Source of the DNA: Streptomyces sp. ISL-43
Lineage (GTDB): Bacteria; Actinomycetota; Actinomycetes; Streptomycetales; Streptomycetaceae
Assembly: GCF_018614195.1 (NCBI RefSeq)
Contig: NZ_JAGGOT010000028.1
Span: 149,195-213,194, forward strand
Length of the DNA stretch: 64,000 nucleotides
Direction of reading: 5' to 3'
In this document: piece by piece, positions 32,942 through 41,250 of the stretch
Layout of the letters: every line of letters begins with the position of its first letter
How positions within the stretch are numbered: the stretch's first letter is position 1
Notes under the pieces: model-generated
The model's database searches: none
Told to the model about the DNA's origin: nothing
What the model saw: only the letters and a program-made list of their open reading frames with translations
Position numbers and translations under genes: made by a program

Positions 32942-33568
32942 ATGATCACCCCACCCGTCGTGCACTCGCTGCGCGAGCAGATCCGCGAGCACATCGTGGA
33001 GGGGATCGTCAGCGGGCGCTGGAAGCCCGGTGAGCGGATCGTGGAGCGCCGCATCGCCGTCGAGCTGGAGGTCAGCCAGACGCCCGTGCGCGAGGCCCTG
33101 CGCGAGCTGGAGACGCTGCGGCTGATCGAGTCGGCGCCGAACAAGGGCGTACGCGTACGGAACCTCTCGGCGGCGGACCTGGAGGAGATCTACCCGGTCC
33201 GGGCGGGCCTGGAGCAGATCGCCGCCGAGTTGGCGGCGCCCCGGCTGGCGGCCGACTGCTCGGCGCTGGAGCCTCACGTGGCGGCGCTGTGGGAGGCCGA
33301 CCGCACCGAGGACGGCACGGCGCAGGTCCGGCACACCGTGGGCTTCCACCGGGAGATGGTGCGGGCCGCCGGGAACAGCGTGCTGCTGCACACCTGGGAG
33401 TCCCTGGGCATCGAGGTCTTCACGGCCCTGTCCATCCGGTGGCTGGGAACCGTCCAGAAGTCCTACGCGGAGGAGCACGAGGCCCTCGTGGAGGCGTTCC
33501 GCAATCAGGATCCGGACATCGGTCTGCTCGTGAAGCGGCATGTTCTGGGGTGCGCCCCGCGCGCCTGA
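32942..33568 (+). CDS. GntR-family (FadR type) transcriptional regulator
   Basis: 208 residues. The N-terminal winged helix (about 1-75) has LREQIREHIVEGIVSGRWKPGERIVERRIAVELEVSQTPVREALRELETLRLIE, the GntR signature; the C-terminal all-helical FCD-like domain (80-200) has HTVGFHREMVRAAGN with potential metal ligands. These sense small carboxylates and bind palindromes. AGGAG lies 11 bases before the ATG at 32942. Lying between E2 and aceE, it is a natural candidate to control aceE, whose promoter has strong palindromes. A TATTGT at 32883-32888 may be its -10 box. Confidence 0.88.
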   Translation: MITPPVVHSLREQIREHIVEGIVSGRWKPGERIVERRIAVELEVSQTPVREALRELETLRLIESAPNKGVRVRNLSAADLEEIYPVRAGLEQIAAELAAPRLAADCSALEPHVAALWEADRTEDGTAQVRHTVGFHREMVRAAGNSVLLHTWESLGIEVFTALSIRWLGTVQKSYAEEHEALVEAFRNQDPDIGLLVKRHVLGCAPRA

Positions 33569-33614
33569 CGGCAGCCTGATGGCAACCTGACGGTCACATT
33601 GCCCCCATTTGCCC

Positions 33615-33649
33615 GGCACCGGGTGCCTATTTCCCTGGCACCCGGTGCC
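33615..33649 (+). promoter_or_regulatory. paired 13-bp palindromes after the GntR gene (operator pair or terminator)
   Basis: GGCACCGGGTGCC (33615-33627) and GGCACCCGGTGCC (33637-33649) are each palindromic, are each other's complement, and have centres 22 bp apart, two helical turns. They can fold into a 13-bp hairpin followed by a T-rich stretch, so they may terminate the GntR gene; the spacing also fits cooperative binding of a dimeric regulator upstream of aceE. Confidence 0.6.
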
Positions 33650-33686
33650 GACTTTTGTCGTATGGACGTTTCTTCGTCACTTTTAT

Positions 33687-33716
33687 TTGATCGATCATCG
33701 ATCAGCGATTTACAGT
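33687..33716 (+). promoter_or_regulatory. aceE promoter with palindrome over the -35 box
   Basis: TTGATC (33687-33692) and TACAGT (33711-33716), 18 bp apart, fit a housekeeping promoter. A perfect 17-bp palindrome, TGATCGAT-C-ATCGATCA, at 33688-33704 overlaps the -35 box, which suggests repression. The GntR regulator encoded just upstream is a natural candidate ligand. The mRNA leader to aceE would be about 85 nt. Confidence 0.6.
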
Positions 33717-33807
33717 CGTCACGGACCTCAACCAGGTCCATCGACCCTGTCCTGCCCGTCAGGGATTTCTTCACCACCTCTCCTTGTCCGGAAGGCGGCG
33801 CACACCG

Positions 33808-36492
33808 ATGTCCGACCCCGTAGGAAAGCTTCCGAGCGAGCTCGACCAGCTCCCGGACCGCGACACCGAGGAGACCGCCGAATGGGCGGCCTCCCTCGAC
33901 GCAGTCGCCAAGGCCGCCGGTACGCGCCGCGCCGAATACCTGCTCCGTCGCACCCTCCAGCACGCCGAGGCCGCCGGCCTCGCGCTGCCGAAGCTGCTCG
34001 AGACGGACTACGTCAACACCATCCCCACCGCCGCGGAGCCCGAGTTCCCCGGTGACGAGGAGATGGAAGCCAAGATCACCGCGTGGAACCGCTGGAACGC
34101 GGCCGCCATGGTGACCCGCGGCTCCAAGTACGGCGTCGGCGGGCACATCGCCACCTTCGCCTCGGCGGCCTGGCTCTACGAGACCGGCTTCCAGCACTTC
34201 TTCCGCGGGAAGGAGGCCGACGGATCGGGCGACCAGCTCTACATCCAGGGCCACGCCTCCCCCGGCATCTACGCCCGCGCGTTCCTCGACGGACGCGTGT
34301 CCGAGCAGCAGCTCGACAACTTCCGCCAGGAGTCCGGCGGCAACGGCCTGCCGTCCTACCCCCACCCGCGGCGCCTGCCGTGGCTGTGGGAGTTCCCGAC
34401 GGTGTCCATGGGCCTCGGCCCGCTCTCCGCGATCTACCAGGCGCGCTTCAACCGCTACCTGCAGAACCGGAGCATCAAGGACACCGCCAACTCGCACGTC
34501 TGGGCCTTCCTGGGCGACGGCGAGATGGACGAGCCCGAGTCGACCGCCGCCCTGGCCCTCGCCTCCCGCGAGCAGCTCGACAACCTGACCTTCGTCATCA
34601 ACTGCAACCTGCAGCGCCTCGACGGTCCGGTCCGCGCCAACTTCCGCGTGGTCCAGGAGCTGGAAGCCCAGTTCCGCGGCGCCGGCTGGAACGTCATCAA
34701 GTCGCTGTGGGGCTCCGCCTGGGACGAGCTGTTCCAGCTCGACACCACGGGCGCCCTGGTACGCCGCCTGCGCGAGGTACCCGACGCGCAGTTCCAGACG
34801 TACGCGACCCGCGACGTGGCCTACATCCGCCAGCACTTCTTCGGCGCCAACGCCGAGCTCGTGCAGCTGGCCGGCGTGCTCTCCGACGCGAAGATCGCCG
34901 AGTGCTTCCACACCTCGCGCGGCGGCCACGAGCCCCGCAAGGTCTACGCCGCGTACAAGGCCGCCCTGGAGCACAAGGGCGCGCCGACGGTCATCCTCGC
35001 GCAGACCGTCAAGGGCTACACGCTGGGTGCCGGGTTCGAGTCGAAGAACGCGAACCACCAGATGAAGAAGCTGACGATCGACGAGTTCAAGGACATGCGC
35101 GACCTCCTTGGCCTCCCGATCCCGGACAGCGCCTTCGCCGACGGCCAGGTCCCGTACGGCCACCCGGGCGTGAACAGCCCGGAGGTCCGGTACCTCAACG
35201 AGCGCCGCGCGGCGCTCGGCGGCCCGGCCCCGGCCCGCAAGGTCAAGCACGTGGCCCTGCCGGCTCCGGCGGACCGTTCCTTCGCCCCGCTGCTCAAGGG
35301 TTCCGGCAAGCAGGAGATGGCCACCACCATGGCCTTCGTCCGGCTCGTCAAGGACCTGATGCGGGACAAGGAGACCGGCAAGCGCTGGGTGCCGATCGTC
35401 CCCGACGAGGCCCGCACCTTCGGTATGGAGTCCCTCTTCCCGTCGGCCGGCATCTACTCGCCGCTGGGCCAGACGTACGAGCCGGTCGACCGCGACCAGC
35501 TCATGTACTACAAGGAAGCCAAGGACGGCCAGATCCTCAACGAGGGGATCACCGAGGCCGGCGCCATGGCCGACTTCATCGCCGCCTGCACGTCGTACGC
35601 GACGCACGGCGAGCCGATGATCCCCTTCTACATCTTCTACTCGATGTTCGGCTGGCAGCGCACCGCCGACCAGATGTGGCAGCTCGCCGACCAGCTCGGC
35701 AAGGGCTTCATCGTCGGCGCCACCGCCGGCCGCACCACCCTGACGGGTGAGGGCCTGCAGCACGCGGACGGCCACTCGCACCTGATCGCGTCCACGAACC
35801 CGGCGTCGCTCAACTACGACCCGGCCTTCGCGTACGAGATCGCGGTGATCGTCAAGGACGGTCTGCGCCGGATGTACGGCGAGAAGCCCGAAGACGTCTT
35901 CTACTACCTGACGGTCTACAACGAGCCGAAGCCGCAGCCCGCCATGCCGGAGGGCGTGGAAGAGGGCATCCTGCGCGGCCTCTACCGCTTCAACACGGCG
36001 GCGGACCTGGCGGAGGCGGCCCCGGCCGCCGACGCCCCGAAGATCCAGCTGATGGCCTCCGGTACGGCGATCCACTGGGTGCTCGACGCGCAGAAGCTGC
36101 TCGCCGCCGACTGGAACGTGGCCGCCGACGTCTGGTCCGCCACCTCCTGGGGCGAGCTGCGCCGCGACGCGCTGGAGTGCGACGAGGCGCTGCTGCGCGG
36201 CGAGATGCGCACCCCGTTCGTCACCCGCGCGCTGGAGGGCGTCACCAGCCCGGTGCTCGCCGTCTCCGACTGGATGCGTCAGGTCCCGGACCAGATCAGC
36301 CAGTGGGTCGAGCAGGACTACACCTCGCTGGGCACGGACGGCTTCGGCCTGTCCGACACCCGTGAGGGCGCCCGCCGCCACTTCGGTGTCGACGCCCAGT
36401 CGATCGTGGTGGCCGCGCTGGCCCAGCTCGCCCGCCGCGGCGAGGTACCGGCGTCCTCCATCAAGGAGGCCCGGGAGCGCTACGGGCTCTGA
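33808..36492 (+). CDS. aceE: pyruvate dehydrogenase E1, homodimeric type
   Basis: 894 residues from ATG at 33808. AceE decarboxylates pyruvate with thiamine diphosphate and transfers the acetyl group to lipoyl-E2. The thiamine motif starts at AFLGDGEMDEPES and ends in FVINCNLQRLDGPVRAN; the transketolase-like middle domain has YEPVDRDQLMYYKEAKDGQILNEGITEAGAMADF. Length and order match the homodimeric E1 of actinobacteria. An in-frame TTG at 33784 would add eight residues; GGAAGG lies between the two, about 13 nt before the ATG. Regulation is suggested by the palindromes upstream. Confidence 0.96.
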   Translation: MSDPVGKLPSELDQLPDRDTEETAEWAASLDAVAKAAGTRRAEYLLRRTLQHAEAAGLALPKLLETDYVNTIPTAAEPEFPGDEEMEAKITAWNRWNAAAMVTRGSKYGVGGHIATFASAAWLYETGFQHFFRGKEADGSGDQLYIQGHASPGIYARAFLDGRVSEQQLDNFRQESGGNGLPSYPHPRRLPWLWEFPTVSMGLGPLSAIYQARFNRYLQNRSIKDTANSHVWAFLGDGEMDEPESTAALALASREQLDNLTFVINCNLQRLDGPVRANFRVVQELEAQFRGAGWNVIKSLWGSAWDELFQLDTTGALVRRLREVPDAQFQTYATRDVAYIRQHFFGANAELVQLAGVLSDAKIAECFHTSRGGHEPRKVYAAYKAALEHKGAPTVILAQTVKGYTLGAGFESKNANHQMKKLTIDEFKDMRDLLGLPIPDSAFADGQVPYGHPGVNSPEVRYLNERRAALGGPAPARKVKHVALPAPADRSFAPLLKGSGKQEMATTMAFVRLVKDLMRDKETGKRWVPIVPDEARTFGMESLFPSAGIYSPLGQTYEPVDRDQLMYYKEAKDGQILNEGITEAGAMADFIAACTSYATHGEPMIPFYIFYSMFGWQRTADQMWQLADQLGKGFIVGATAGRTTLTGEGLQHADGHSHLIASTNPASLNYDPAFAYEIAVIVKDGLRRMYGEKPEDVFYYLTVYNEPKPQPAMPEGVEEGILRGLYRFNTAADLAEAAPAADAPKIQLMASGTAIHWVLDAQKLLAADWNVAADVWSATSWGELRRDALECDEALLRGEMRTPFVTRALEGVTSPVLAVSDWMRQVPDQISQWVEQDYTSLGTDGFGLSDTREGARRHFGVDAQSIVVAALAQLARRGEVPASSIKEARERYGL

Positions 36493-36519
36493 GCCCAGCC
36501 GTACGCGACTGACGCGCCG

Positions 36520-36560
36520 AAGGCCGGTGTCCACCCTCCAGGGGGTCGGACACCGGCCTT
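36520..36560 (+). terminator. terminator of aceE
   Basis: AAGGCCGGTGTCC (36520-36532) pairs perfectly with GGACACCGGCCTT (36548-36560) around a 15-nt loop, 28 bp after the aceE stop, and is followed by a short T-run. Confidence 0.88.
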
Positions 36561-36613
36561 TGGCCGTATGCGCGGTGGCGGCGCGGGGGTCGACCCGTGA
36601 TGCTGGAGCGGTG

Positions 36614-37132
36614 ATGGACGAGACGGAATTCTGGGAGATCGTCGACCGTACCCGCGAGGCCGCCGACGGCGACCCCGAGGAACACGCCGAGCTGCTCGTG
36701 GAGCGGCTGGCGCAGCTCGACCCGGACTCCGTCCTGGACTTCGCCCGGCACTTCGAGTCCCGGTACAACCGGGCGTACACGTGGGACCTGTGGGGCGCGG
36801 CCTGGGTGCTGCTCGACGGGGCGAGCGACGACGCGTTCGACTACTTCCGGTGCTGGCTGATCGGCCAGGGCCGGGAGGTCTTCGAGGGCGGGGTGCACGA
36901 CCCGGACCACTTGGCGGAGCTCCTCGGCGAGTTCGACGAGGAGATCGACGGGGACGGCGAGGAGCTCGGGTACGCGGCCGACGAGGCCTACGAGCAGCTG
37001 ACCGGGTCGGTCGCGCCGGAGCTGGGCGTCCCGCTGCAGGCGGCGGAGCCGGAGGGCGCTCCGCTGGACTTCGAGAACGAAGCCGTGCTCGCGGAGCGCT
37101 TCCCCCGGCTGTGGGACCGCTTCAGGGGCTGA
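36614..37132 (+). CDS. DUF4240 domain protein
   Basis: 172 residues, strongly acidic. It begins MDETEFWEIVDRTREAADGDPEEHAELL and contains ESRYNRAYTWDLWGAAWVLLDGASDDAFDYFRCWLIGQGREVFE, the core of the DUF4240 family, whose function is unknown to me. GGAG lies five bases before the ATG; a GTG directly in front (36611) is an equivalent choice. It has no membrane segment. It is convergent with the SDR gene at 10 bp spacing and probably monocistronic. Confidence 0.82.
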   Translation: MDETEFWEIVDRTREAADGDPEEHAELLVERLAQLDPDSVLDFARHFESRYNRAYTWDLWGAAWVLLDGASDDAFDYFRCWLIGQGREVFEGGVHDPDHLAELLGEFDEEIDGDGEELGYAADEAYEQLTGSVAPELGVPLQAAEPEGAPLDFENEAVLAERFPRLWDRFRG

Positions 37133-37143
37133 CGCCGCGCCGC

Positions 37144-37914
37144 CTAGTAGTGCGTACCGCCGTCGATGCGGATCTCCGTGCCGGTGATGAACGCGCCGTC
37201 CTCGGAGCCCAGCATGGCGACGACGCCGGCGACCGTCTGCGGGCCGGCGAAGCCCTGGCCGAGGGCCGGGGCGAGCTTGGCGAACAGGCTCCAGTCGGTG
37301 TCCTCGGGCAGGCCGGGGCCGTTGCCGGTGGTCATGCCGGACTCGATGGAGCCGGGGGCCACGGAGACGAAGCGCAGGCCCTGCTTGCTGTACTCGGCGG
37401 CCAGCGAGTGGGTCATGGACTGGATGCCGCCCTTGCTGGCCGCGTAGGCGGACATGTAGGGGTGGGCGAAGGTCGCCGAGGTGGAGCTGAAGTTGACGAC
37501 GACCGGCTGGTCGCCGGCCAGCAGTGCCGGGAGCGACTCGCGGATCATCAGGAAGGTGCCGGTCAGGTTGACCGCGATGACCTTGTTCCAGAATTCGAGC
37601 GTCGTCTGGTGGGTGTGCGCGGAGCGCAGGATGCCCGCCGCGTTGACCAGCACGTCGATGCCGGTGAGGGCGTCCACGGCGGCGGCGACGCCGGCCTTGA
37701 CGGCTGCCTCGTCGGATATGTCGAGGACGGCCGTGGTGAGGCGGTCGGCGTGCCCGTCGGCGGCGGCCTGCCCGGCGGTCGCCTTCAGGCCGGCTTCGTC
37801 GACGTCCACGGTGTGGACGCGGCCGCCCTCGGAGAGGATGCGGTGGACGGTGGCCTGGCCGATGCCGGAGCCGCCGCCGGTGATGAGGACGCGACGTCCT
37901 TCATAACGGTTCAT
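37144..37914 (-). CDS. short-chain dehydrogenase/reductase
   Basis: 256 residues with a classical SDR fold: nucleotide motif LITGGGSGIGQATV (11-24), DVLVNAAGI, catalytic Ser in VVNFSSTSATF and Tyr-Lys in YMSAYAASKGG. The acidic residue HTVDVDE after beta-2 suggests NAD rather than NADP. The substrate is unknown. The gene is divergent from a TetR-family regulator gene and shares with it a region holding a 19-bp palindrome, so it is probably that regulator's target. Confidence 0.92.
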   Translation of the reverse strand: MNRYEGRRVLITGGGSGIGQATVHRILSEGGRVHTVDVDEAGLKATAGQAAADGHADRLTTAVLDISDEAAVKAGVAAAVDALTGIDVLVNAAGILRSAHTHQTTLEFWNKVIAVNLTGTFLMIRESLPALLAGDQPVVVNFSSTSATFAHPYMSAYAASKGGIQSMTHSLAAEYSKQGLRFVSVAPGSIESGMTTGNGPGLPEDTDWSLFAKLAPALGQGFAGPQTVAGVVAMLGSEDGAFITGTEIRIDGGTHY

Positions 37915-37943
37915 GGGAGGGAGCGTACTCCCGCCATGACACG

Positions 37944-37962
37944 TTTTGCCAGCCTGTCAAAA
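37944..37962. promoter_or_regulatory. TetR-type operator between SDR and tetR genes
   Basis: TTTTGCCAGCCTGTCAAAA is a 19-bp palindrome about an odd centre with one mismatched position per arm, in the 88-bp divergent space. Its size and location are those of an operator for a TetR-family repressor controlling both genes. Confidence 0.6.
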
Positions 37963-38002
37963 CATGCATTCGCGTCCTTCCGGCCAGGGTATCCTTCCCA
38001 CC

Positions 38003-38656
38003 GTGAGATCCCCTCGTCCGTACTCTCCCCAGGCCGGCCCCGGAGCCCAGTCGCTGAACGAGCGCCGCAAGGCCGCCACCCAGCTCGACATCGCCCGCGC
38101 GGCCTGCGAACTCTTCGCCGAGCACGGCCCCGACGGCACCACCGCCGAGGACATCGCCCTGCGCGCGGGGGTGGCGCTGCGTACGTTCTACCGCTACTTC
38201 CGCAACAAGCAGGAGGCCGTCGCCCCCCTGCTCGCGGGCGGCGGCGACGCCTGGCGCGCGCTGCTCGCCGAGGAGGATCCGGGGACCCCGCTCGCCGAGG
38301 CCCTGGAGCGCGCCGTCACCCGCTCCCTCACCGACCCCCAGGCGCTCGACGAGGGCCTGGAGGTCACCCGCGGCCTGCTGCGCGCCGCCGCGACCGACGA
38401 GGCCCTGCGGGCGGTCTGGTACCGGGTCAACCAGGAGTCCGAGGAACGCCTGGTCCCGGTCATCGCCCGGCTCGCCGGCCCGGAGGCCGAACTCCTCGCC
38501 ATCCGCCTCCTCGCGGCGGCGGCCACGGACGCGATCCGCATCGCCCTGGAACTCTGGTCGGCCGCGGAAACCCCGCCCTCGGGCCCCGGCTCCCCCTCGG
38601 AACTGGCGATCCGCTGCCTGCGCGACCTGACGGGCGCGATGCCCCTCCTGCGCTGA
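38003..38656 (+). CDS. TetR-family transcriptional regulator
   Basis: 217 residues. Helix-turn-helix at about 24-70: RKAATQLDIARAACELFAEHGPDGTTAEDIALRAGVALRTFYRYFRNKQEAVAPLL. The C-terminal helical ligand domain is Ala/Leu/Glu-rich. GTG at 38003 has TATCCT seven bases upstream and no Shine-Dalgarno, so it is probably leaderless; a longer ATG form from 37946 would run through the operator. It lies divergent from the SDR gene, which it likely represses through the palindrome at 37944-37962. Confidence 0.88.
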   Translation: MRSPRPYSPQAGPGAQSLNERRKAATQLDIARAACELFAEHGPDGTTAEDIALRAGVALRTFYRYFRNKQEAVAPLLAGGGDAWRALLAEEDPGTPLAEALERAVTRSLTDPQALDEGLEVTRGLLRAAATDEALRAVWYRVNQESEERLVPVIARLAGPEAELLAIRLLAAAATDAIRIALELWSAAETPPSGPGSPSELAIRCLRDLTGAMPLLR

Positions 38657-38674
38657 CCCGGACAGAACGGGGCC

Positions 38675-38992
38675 TCAGAGGAACCGCTCGGACTTCGCCC
38701 GCAGATGCTCCGCGAGGAAGGCCGGAGCGTCGGGCCGCATGCGCGCCAGCGCCACCATCGCGGTGATGACGACGTCGGCGACCTCCGCCTCCACGTCGCT
38801 CCACGTGTGCGAGTCGCCTTTACGGGGATTCGTGCCCTTGGCCCCGATGACGGCCTGCGCGGCCTCCCCGAACTCCTCGCCGATCTTCAAGATCTGCAGC
38901 GTCACGCTCTCCTCCGGCGCCACCCCGCGCTCCCTGTCGTGCTCGTCGAACCGCGCCGCGAGCGCCCCGATGGTCTTCCACACGTCGTCCAT
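38675..38992 (-). CDS. MazG-like nucleotide pyrophosphohydrolase family protein
   Basis: 105 residues. The MazG-type metal-binding pattern is visible: GEEFGEAAQAVIG (ExxE) and, downstream, DVEAEVADVVITAMVALARM (ExxD). Such proteins hydrolyse nucleoside triphosphates or related compounds to monophosphates, but this short subclass is not well characterised. TAGTTT lies six bases before the ATG, so it is probably leaderless, although GGGGG also sits in front. It is convergent with the TetR gene and lies downstream of glnA, separated by a terminator. Confidence 0.8.
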   Translation of the reverse strand: MDDVWKTIGALAARFDEHDRERGVAPEESVTLQILKIGEEFGEAAQAVIGAKGTNPRKGDSHTWSDVEAEVADVVITAMVALARMRPDAPAFLAEHLRAKSERFL

Positions 38993-39017
38993 CCCCCGAA
39001 ACTAGCGCCAAAACGAC

Positions 39018-39054
39018 GGAGCCCCGCCCCCTCCGAAGGAAGGGGCGGGGCTCC
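39018..39054 (-). terminator. terminator of glnA
   Basis: GGAGCCCCGCCCC (39018-39030) pairs perfectly with GGGGCGGGGCTCC (39042-39054) around an 11-nt loop, 30 bp after the glnA stop on the minus strand. Confidence 0.85.
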
Positions 39055-39083
39055 GGGCGATCAGTGCGTCAGCACGGCACGGC

Positions 39084-40493
39084 TTAGAGGTCGAAGTAGA
39101 GCTCGAACTCGTGCGGGTGCGGGCGCAGGGCGATCGGGGCGATCTCGTGGGTGCGCTTGTAGTCGATCCAGGTCTCGATGAGGTCGGGGGTGAAGACACC
39201 GCCGGCCAGGAGGTACTCGTGGTCCTCCTCCAGGGCCTTGAGGACGTCCTCGAGGCTGGTCGGGACCTGCGGGACGCTCGCGTGCTCGTCCGGGGAGAGC
39301 TCGTAGAGGTCCTTGTCGATCGGCTCCATCGGCTCGATCTTGTTCTTGACGCCGTCGAGGCCGGCCAGCAGGAGGGCCGCGAACGCCAGGTACGGGTTCG
39401 AGGACGGGTCCGGGGCGCGGAACTCGACGCGCTTGGCCTTCGGGTTCGAGCCCGTGATCGGGATGCGCATGGCGGCGGAGCGGTTGCGCTGCGAGTACAC
39501 CATGTTGACCGGCGCCTCGAAGCCCGGGACCAGGCGGTGGTAGGAGTTCACCGTGGGGTTGGTGAACGCCAGCAGCGACGGGGCGTGCTTGAGGATGCCG
39601 CCGATGTAGTAGCGGGCGGTGTCCGAGAGGCCCGCGTAGCCGGCCTCGTCGTAGAACAGCGGGTCACCGTTCGCCCACAGCGACTGGTGCACGTGCATGC
39701 CCGAGCCGTTGTCGCCGAAGATCGGCTTCGGCATGAAGGTCGCGGTCTTGCCGTTGCGCCAGGCGACGTTCTTCACGATGTACTTGAAGAGCATCAGGTC
39801 GTCGGCCGCGGCGAGCAGCGTGTTGAACTTGTAGTTGATCTCGGCCTGGCCACCGGTGCCGACCTCGTGGTGCTGGCGCTCGACCTGGAGGCCCTGGGCG
39901 TCCAGCTCGAGGGAGATCTCGGCGCGCAGGTCGGCGAAGTGGTCGACCGGGGCGACCGGGAAGTAACCACCCTTGTAGCGGACCTTGTAGCCGCGGTTGT
40001 TCTCCTCGGAGCCGGTGTTCCAGGCGCCGGCCTCGGAGTCGATGTGGTAGAAGCTCTCGTTCGCGGTGGTCGCGAAGCGCACGCTGTCGAACACGTAGAA
40101 CTCGGCCTCGGGGCCGAAGTACGCGGTGTCGGCGATGCCGGTGGAGGCGAGGTACGCCTCGGCCTTCTTCGCGATGTTGCGCGGGTCGCGGCTGTAGGCC
40201 TCACCCGTGATCGGGTCGTGGATGAAGAAGTTGATGTTGAGCGTCTTGTCCTTGCGGAACGGGTCCAGACGCGCGGTGGTGATGTCGGCACGCAGCGCCA
40301 TGTCGGACTCGTGGATCGCCTGGAAGCCGCGGATCGAGGAGCCGTCGAAGGCCAGCTCCTCGTTCGGGTCGAACGCCCGCCCCGGGATGGTGAAGTGCTG
40401 CATGACACCAGGCAGGTCGCAGAAGCGGACGTCGACGAACTTGACGTCGTTCTCCTCGATGTACGGCTTCACTTCGTCGGCGTTCTTGAACAT
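39084..40493 (-). CDS. glnA: glutamine synthetase type I
   Basis: 469 residues, the length of dodecameric GSI-beta. It forms glutamine from glutamate, ammonia and ATP. Visible signatures are LAFDGSSIRGFQAIHESDM, YFGPEAEFYVFD, the ATP region NGKTATFMPKPIFGDNGSGMHVHQSLW, and the adenylylation loop DKDLYELSPDE with its Tyr, so it is probably controlled by GlnE. AGGAGG lies about 6 nt before the ATG. The promoter region carries a full four-element GlnR operator (40593-40630) and a hairpin-forming TCAGTGCGG...CCGC stretch near 40551-40572 in the leader. A second, type II enzyme is encoded at 53572. Confidence 0.97.
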   Translation of the reverse strand: MFKNADEVKPYIEENDVKFVDVRFCDLPGVMQHFTIPGRAFDPNEELAFDGSSIRGFQAIHESDMALRADITTARLDPFRKDKTLNINFFIHDPITGEAYSRDPRNIAKKAEAYLASTGIADTAYFGPEAEFYVFDSVRFATTANESFYHIDSEAGAWNTGSEENNRGYKVRYKGGYFPVAPVDHFADLRAEISLELDAQGLQVERQHHEVGTGGQAEINYKFNTLLAAADDLMLFKYIVKNVAWRNGKTATFMPKPIFGDNGSGMHVHQSLWANGDPLFYDEAGYAGLSDTARYYIGGILKHAPSLLAFTNPTVNSYHRLVPGFEAPVNMVYSQRNRSAAMRIPITGSNPKAKRVEFRAPDPSSNPYLAFAALLLAGLDGVKNKIEPMEPIDKDLYELSPDEHASVPQVPTSLEDVLKALEEDHEYLLAGGVFTPDLIETWIDYKRTHEIAPIALRPHPHEFELYFDL

Positions 40494-40592
40494 CCAACTC
40501 CTCCTACTCCCGACCCCGGGGCAGGGGCGGGCTTTATAGCTAGTGGTGCGTCAGTGCGGTGCCGCACGCTGACCCGACCATAAGCAGACGGG

Positions 40593-40630
40593 GTTTCTCA
40601 AGCATGACCCATTTGTTTCGCACAAGTTAA
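40593..40630 (-). promoter_or_regulatory. GlnR operator upstream of glnA
   Basis: Read on the minus strand there are four elements with exact 11-bp periodicity: TTAAC-N6-GAAAC-N6-GTCAT-N6-GAAAC. This matches the known streptomycete GlnR consensus gTnAc-n6-GaAAc. A TATGGT -10 box (complement of 40577-40582) follows 10 bp later, so GlnR would act close to the promoter, presumably as an activator under nitrogen limitation. Confidence 0.85.
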
Positions 40631-40678
40631 CCAGGGTCCGGCCGGAACGGCGGGAAGCAGCACAGGTACCGTGTTCGG

Positions 40679-41146
40679 GTGGACAAGAGGCAAGCAATCG
40701 GATCCTGGCTCTCCGGCCCCCGCGAGACCGCCGAGCAGATGGGCGTCGACTTCGGGTATCCCGGCAAGCAGCTCGGCCTGCCGCAGCAGGGGCCCGGCTC
40801 GGTCGCGCGTTTCGGCCGGCGCTTCGGGGCCCTGCTCATCGACTGGCTGGCCTGCCAGCTGATCGCATACGGGCTGATCACGGGCCGCGACTGGACCGGC
40901 GCGGGCAACTGGACGCTGGGGCTCTTCGTGGTCCTGAGCATCCTGACCGTCGGCACCGTGGGCTTTACCCCCGGGAAGCGGATCCTGGGAATCCGGGTCA
41001 TCGACCAGGACGGCAGCCGGCTCGGCGTCGGGCGCGTGATCCTGCGCACCCTACTGCTCGCCCTGGTCATCCCGGCCCTGGTCTGGGACCGGGACGGCCG
41101 CGGCCTGCACGACCGCATCAGCCACGCCGTCCAGGTTCGTATCTGA
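40679..41146 (+). CDS. RDD-family membrane protein
   Basis: 155 residues. The RDD domain is seen from ARFGRRFGALLIDWLACQLIAYGL (Arg and Asp in TM1) to TPGKRILGIRVIDQDGSRLGVGRVILR, and ends DGRGLHDRISHAVQV. Two or three membrane helices are predicted. The family's role is poorly defined; some members are ion antiporters. TACCGT (40667-40672) lies six bases before the GTG, so it is probably leaderless. It is divergent from glnA, so the GlnR operator lies between the two and could also affect it. Confidence 0.88.
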   Translation: MDKRQAIGSWLSGPRETAEQMGVDFGYPGKQLGLPQQGPGSVARFGRRFGALLIDWLACQLIAYGLITGRDWTGAGNWTLGLFVVLSILTVGTVGFTPGKRILGIRVIDQDGSRLGVGRVILRTLLLALVIPALVWDRDGRGLHDRISHAVQVRI

Positions 41147-41190
41147 GGCGTCGGATCCGAAGCGCCGGATCCGAGCCGGACAACCGCATA

Positions 41191-41232
41191 CGCACGGGCG
41201 CCCCGAGCCATCCGGCTCGGGGCGCCCGTGCG
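41191..41232. terminator. bidirectional terminator between RDD and DUF4191 genes
   Basis: A perfect 19-bp stem (CGCACGGGCGCCCCGAGCC and complement) with a 4-nt loop lies between convergent genes; a T-rich stretch follows on the plus side. Confidence 0.9.
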
Positions 41233-41250
41233 TTGTATACGAAAAACTGG

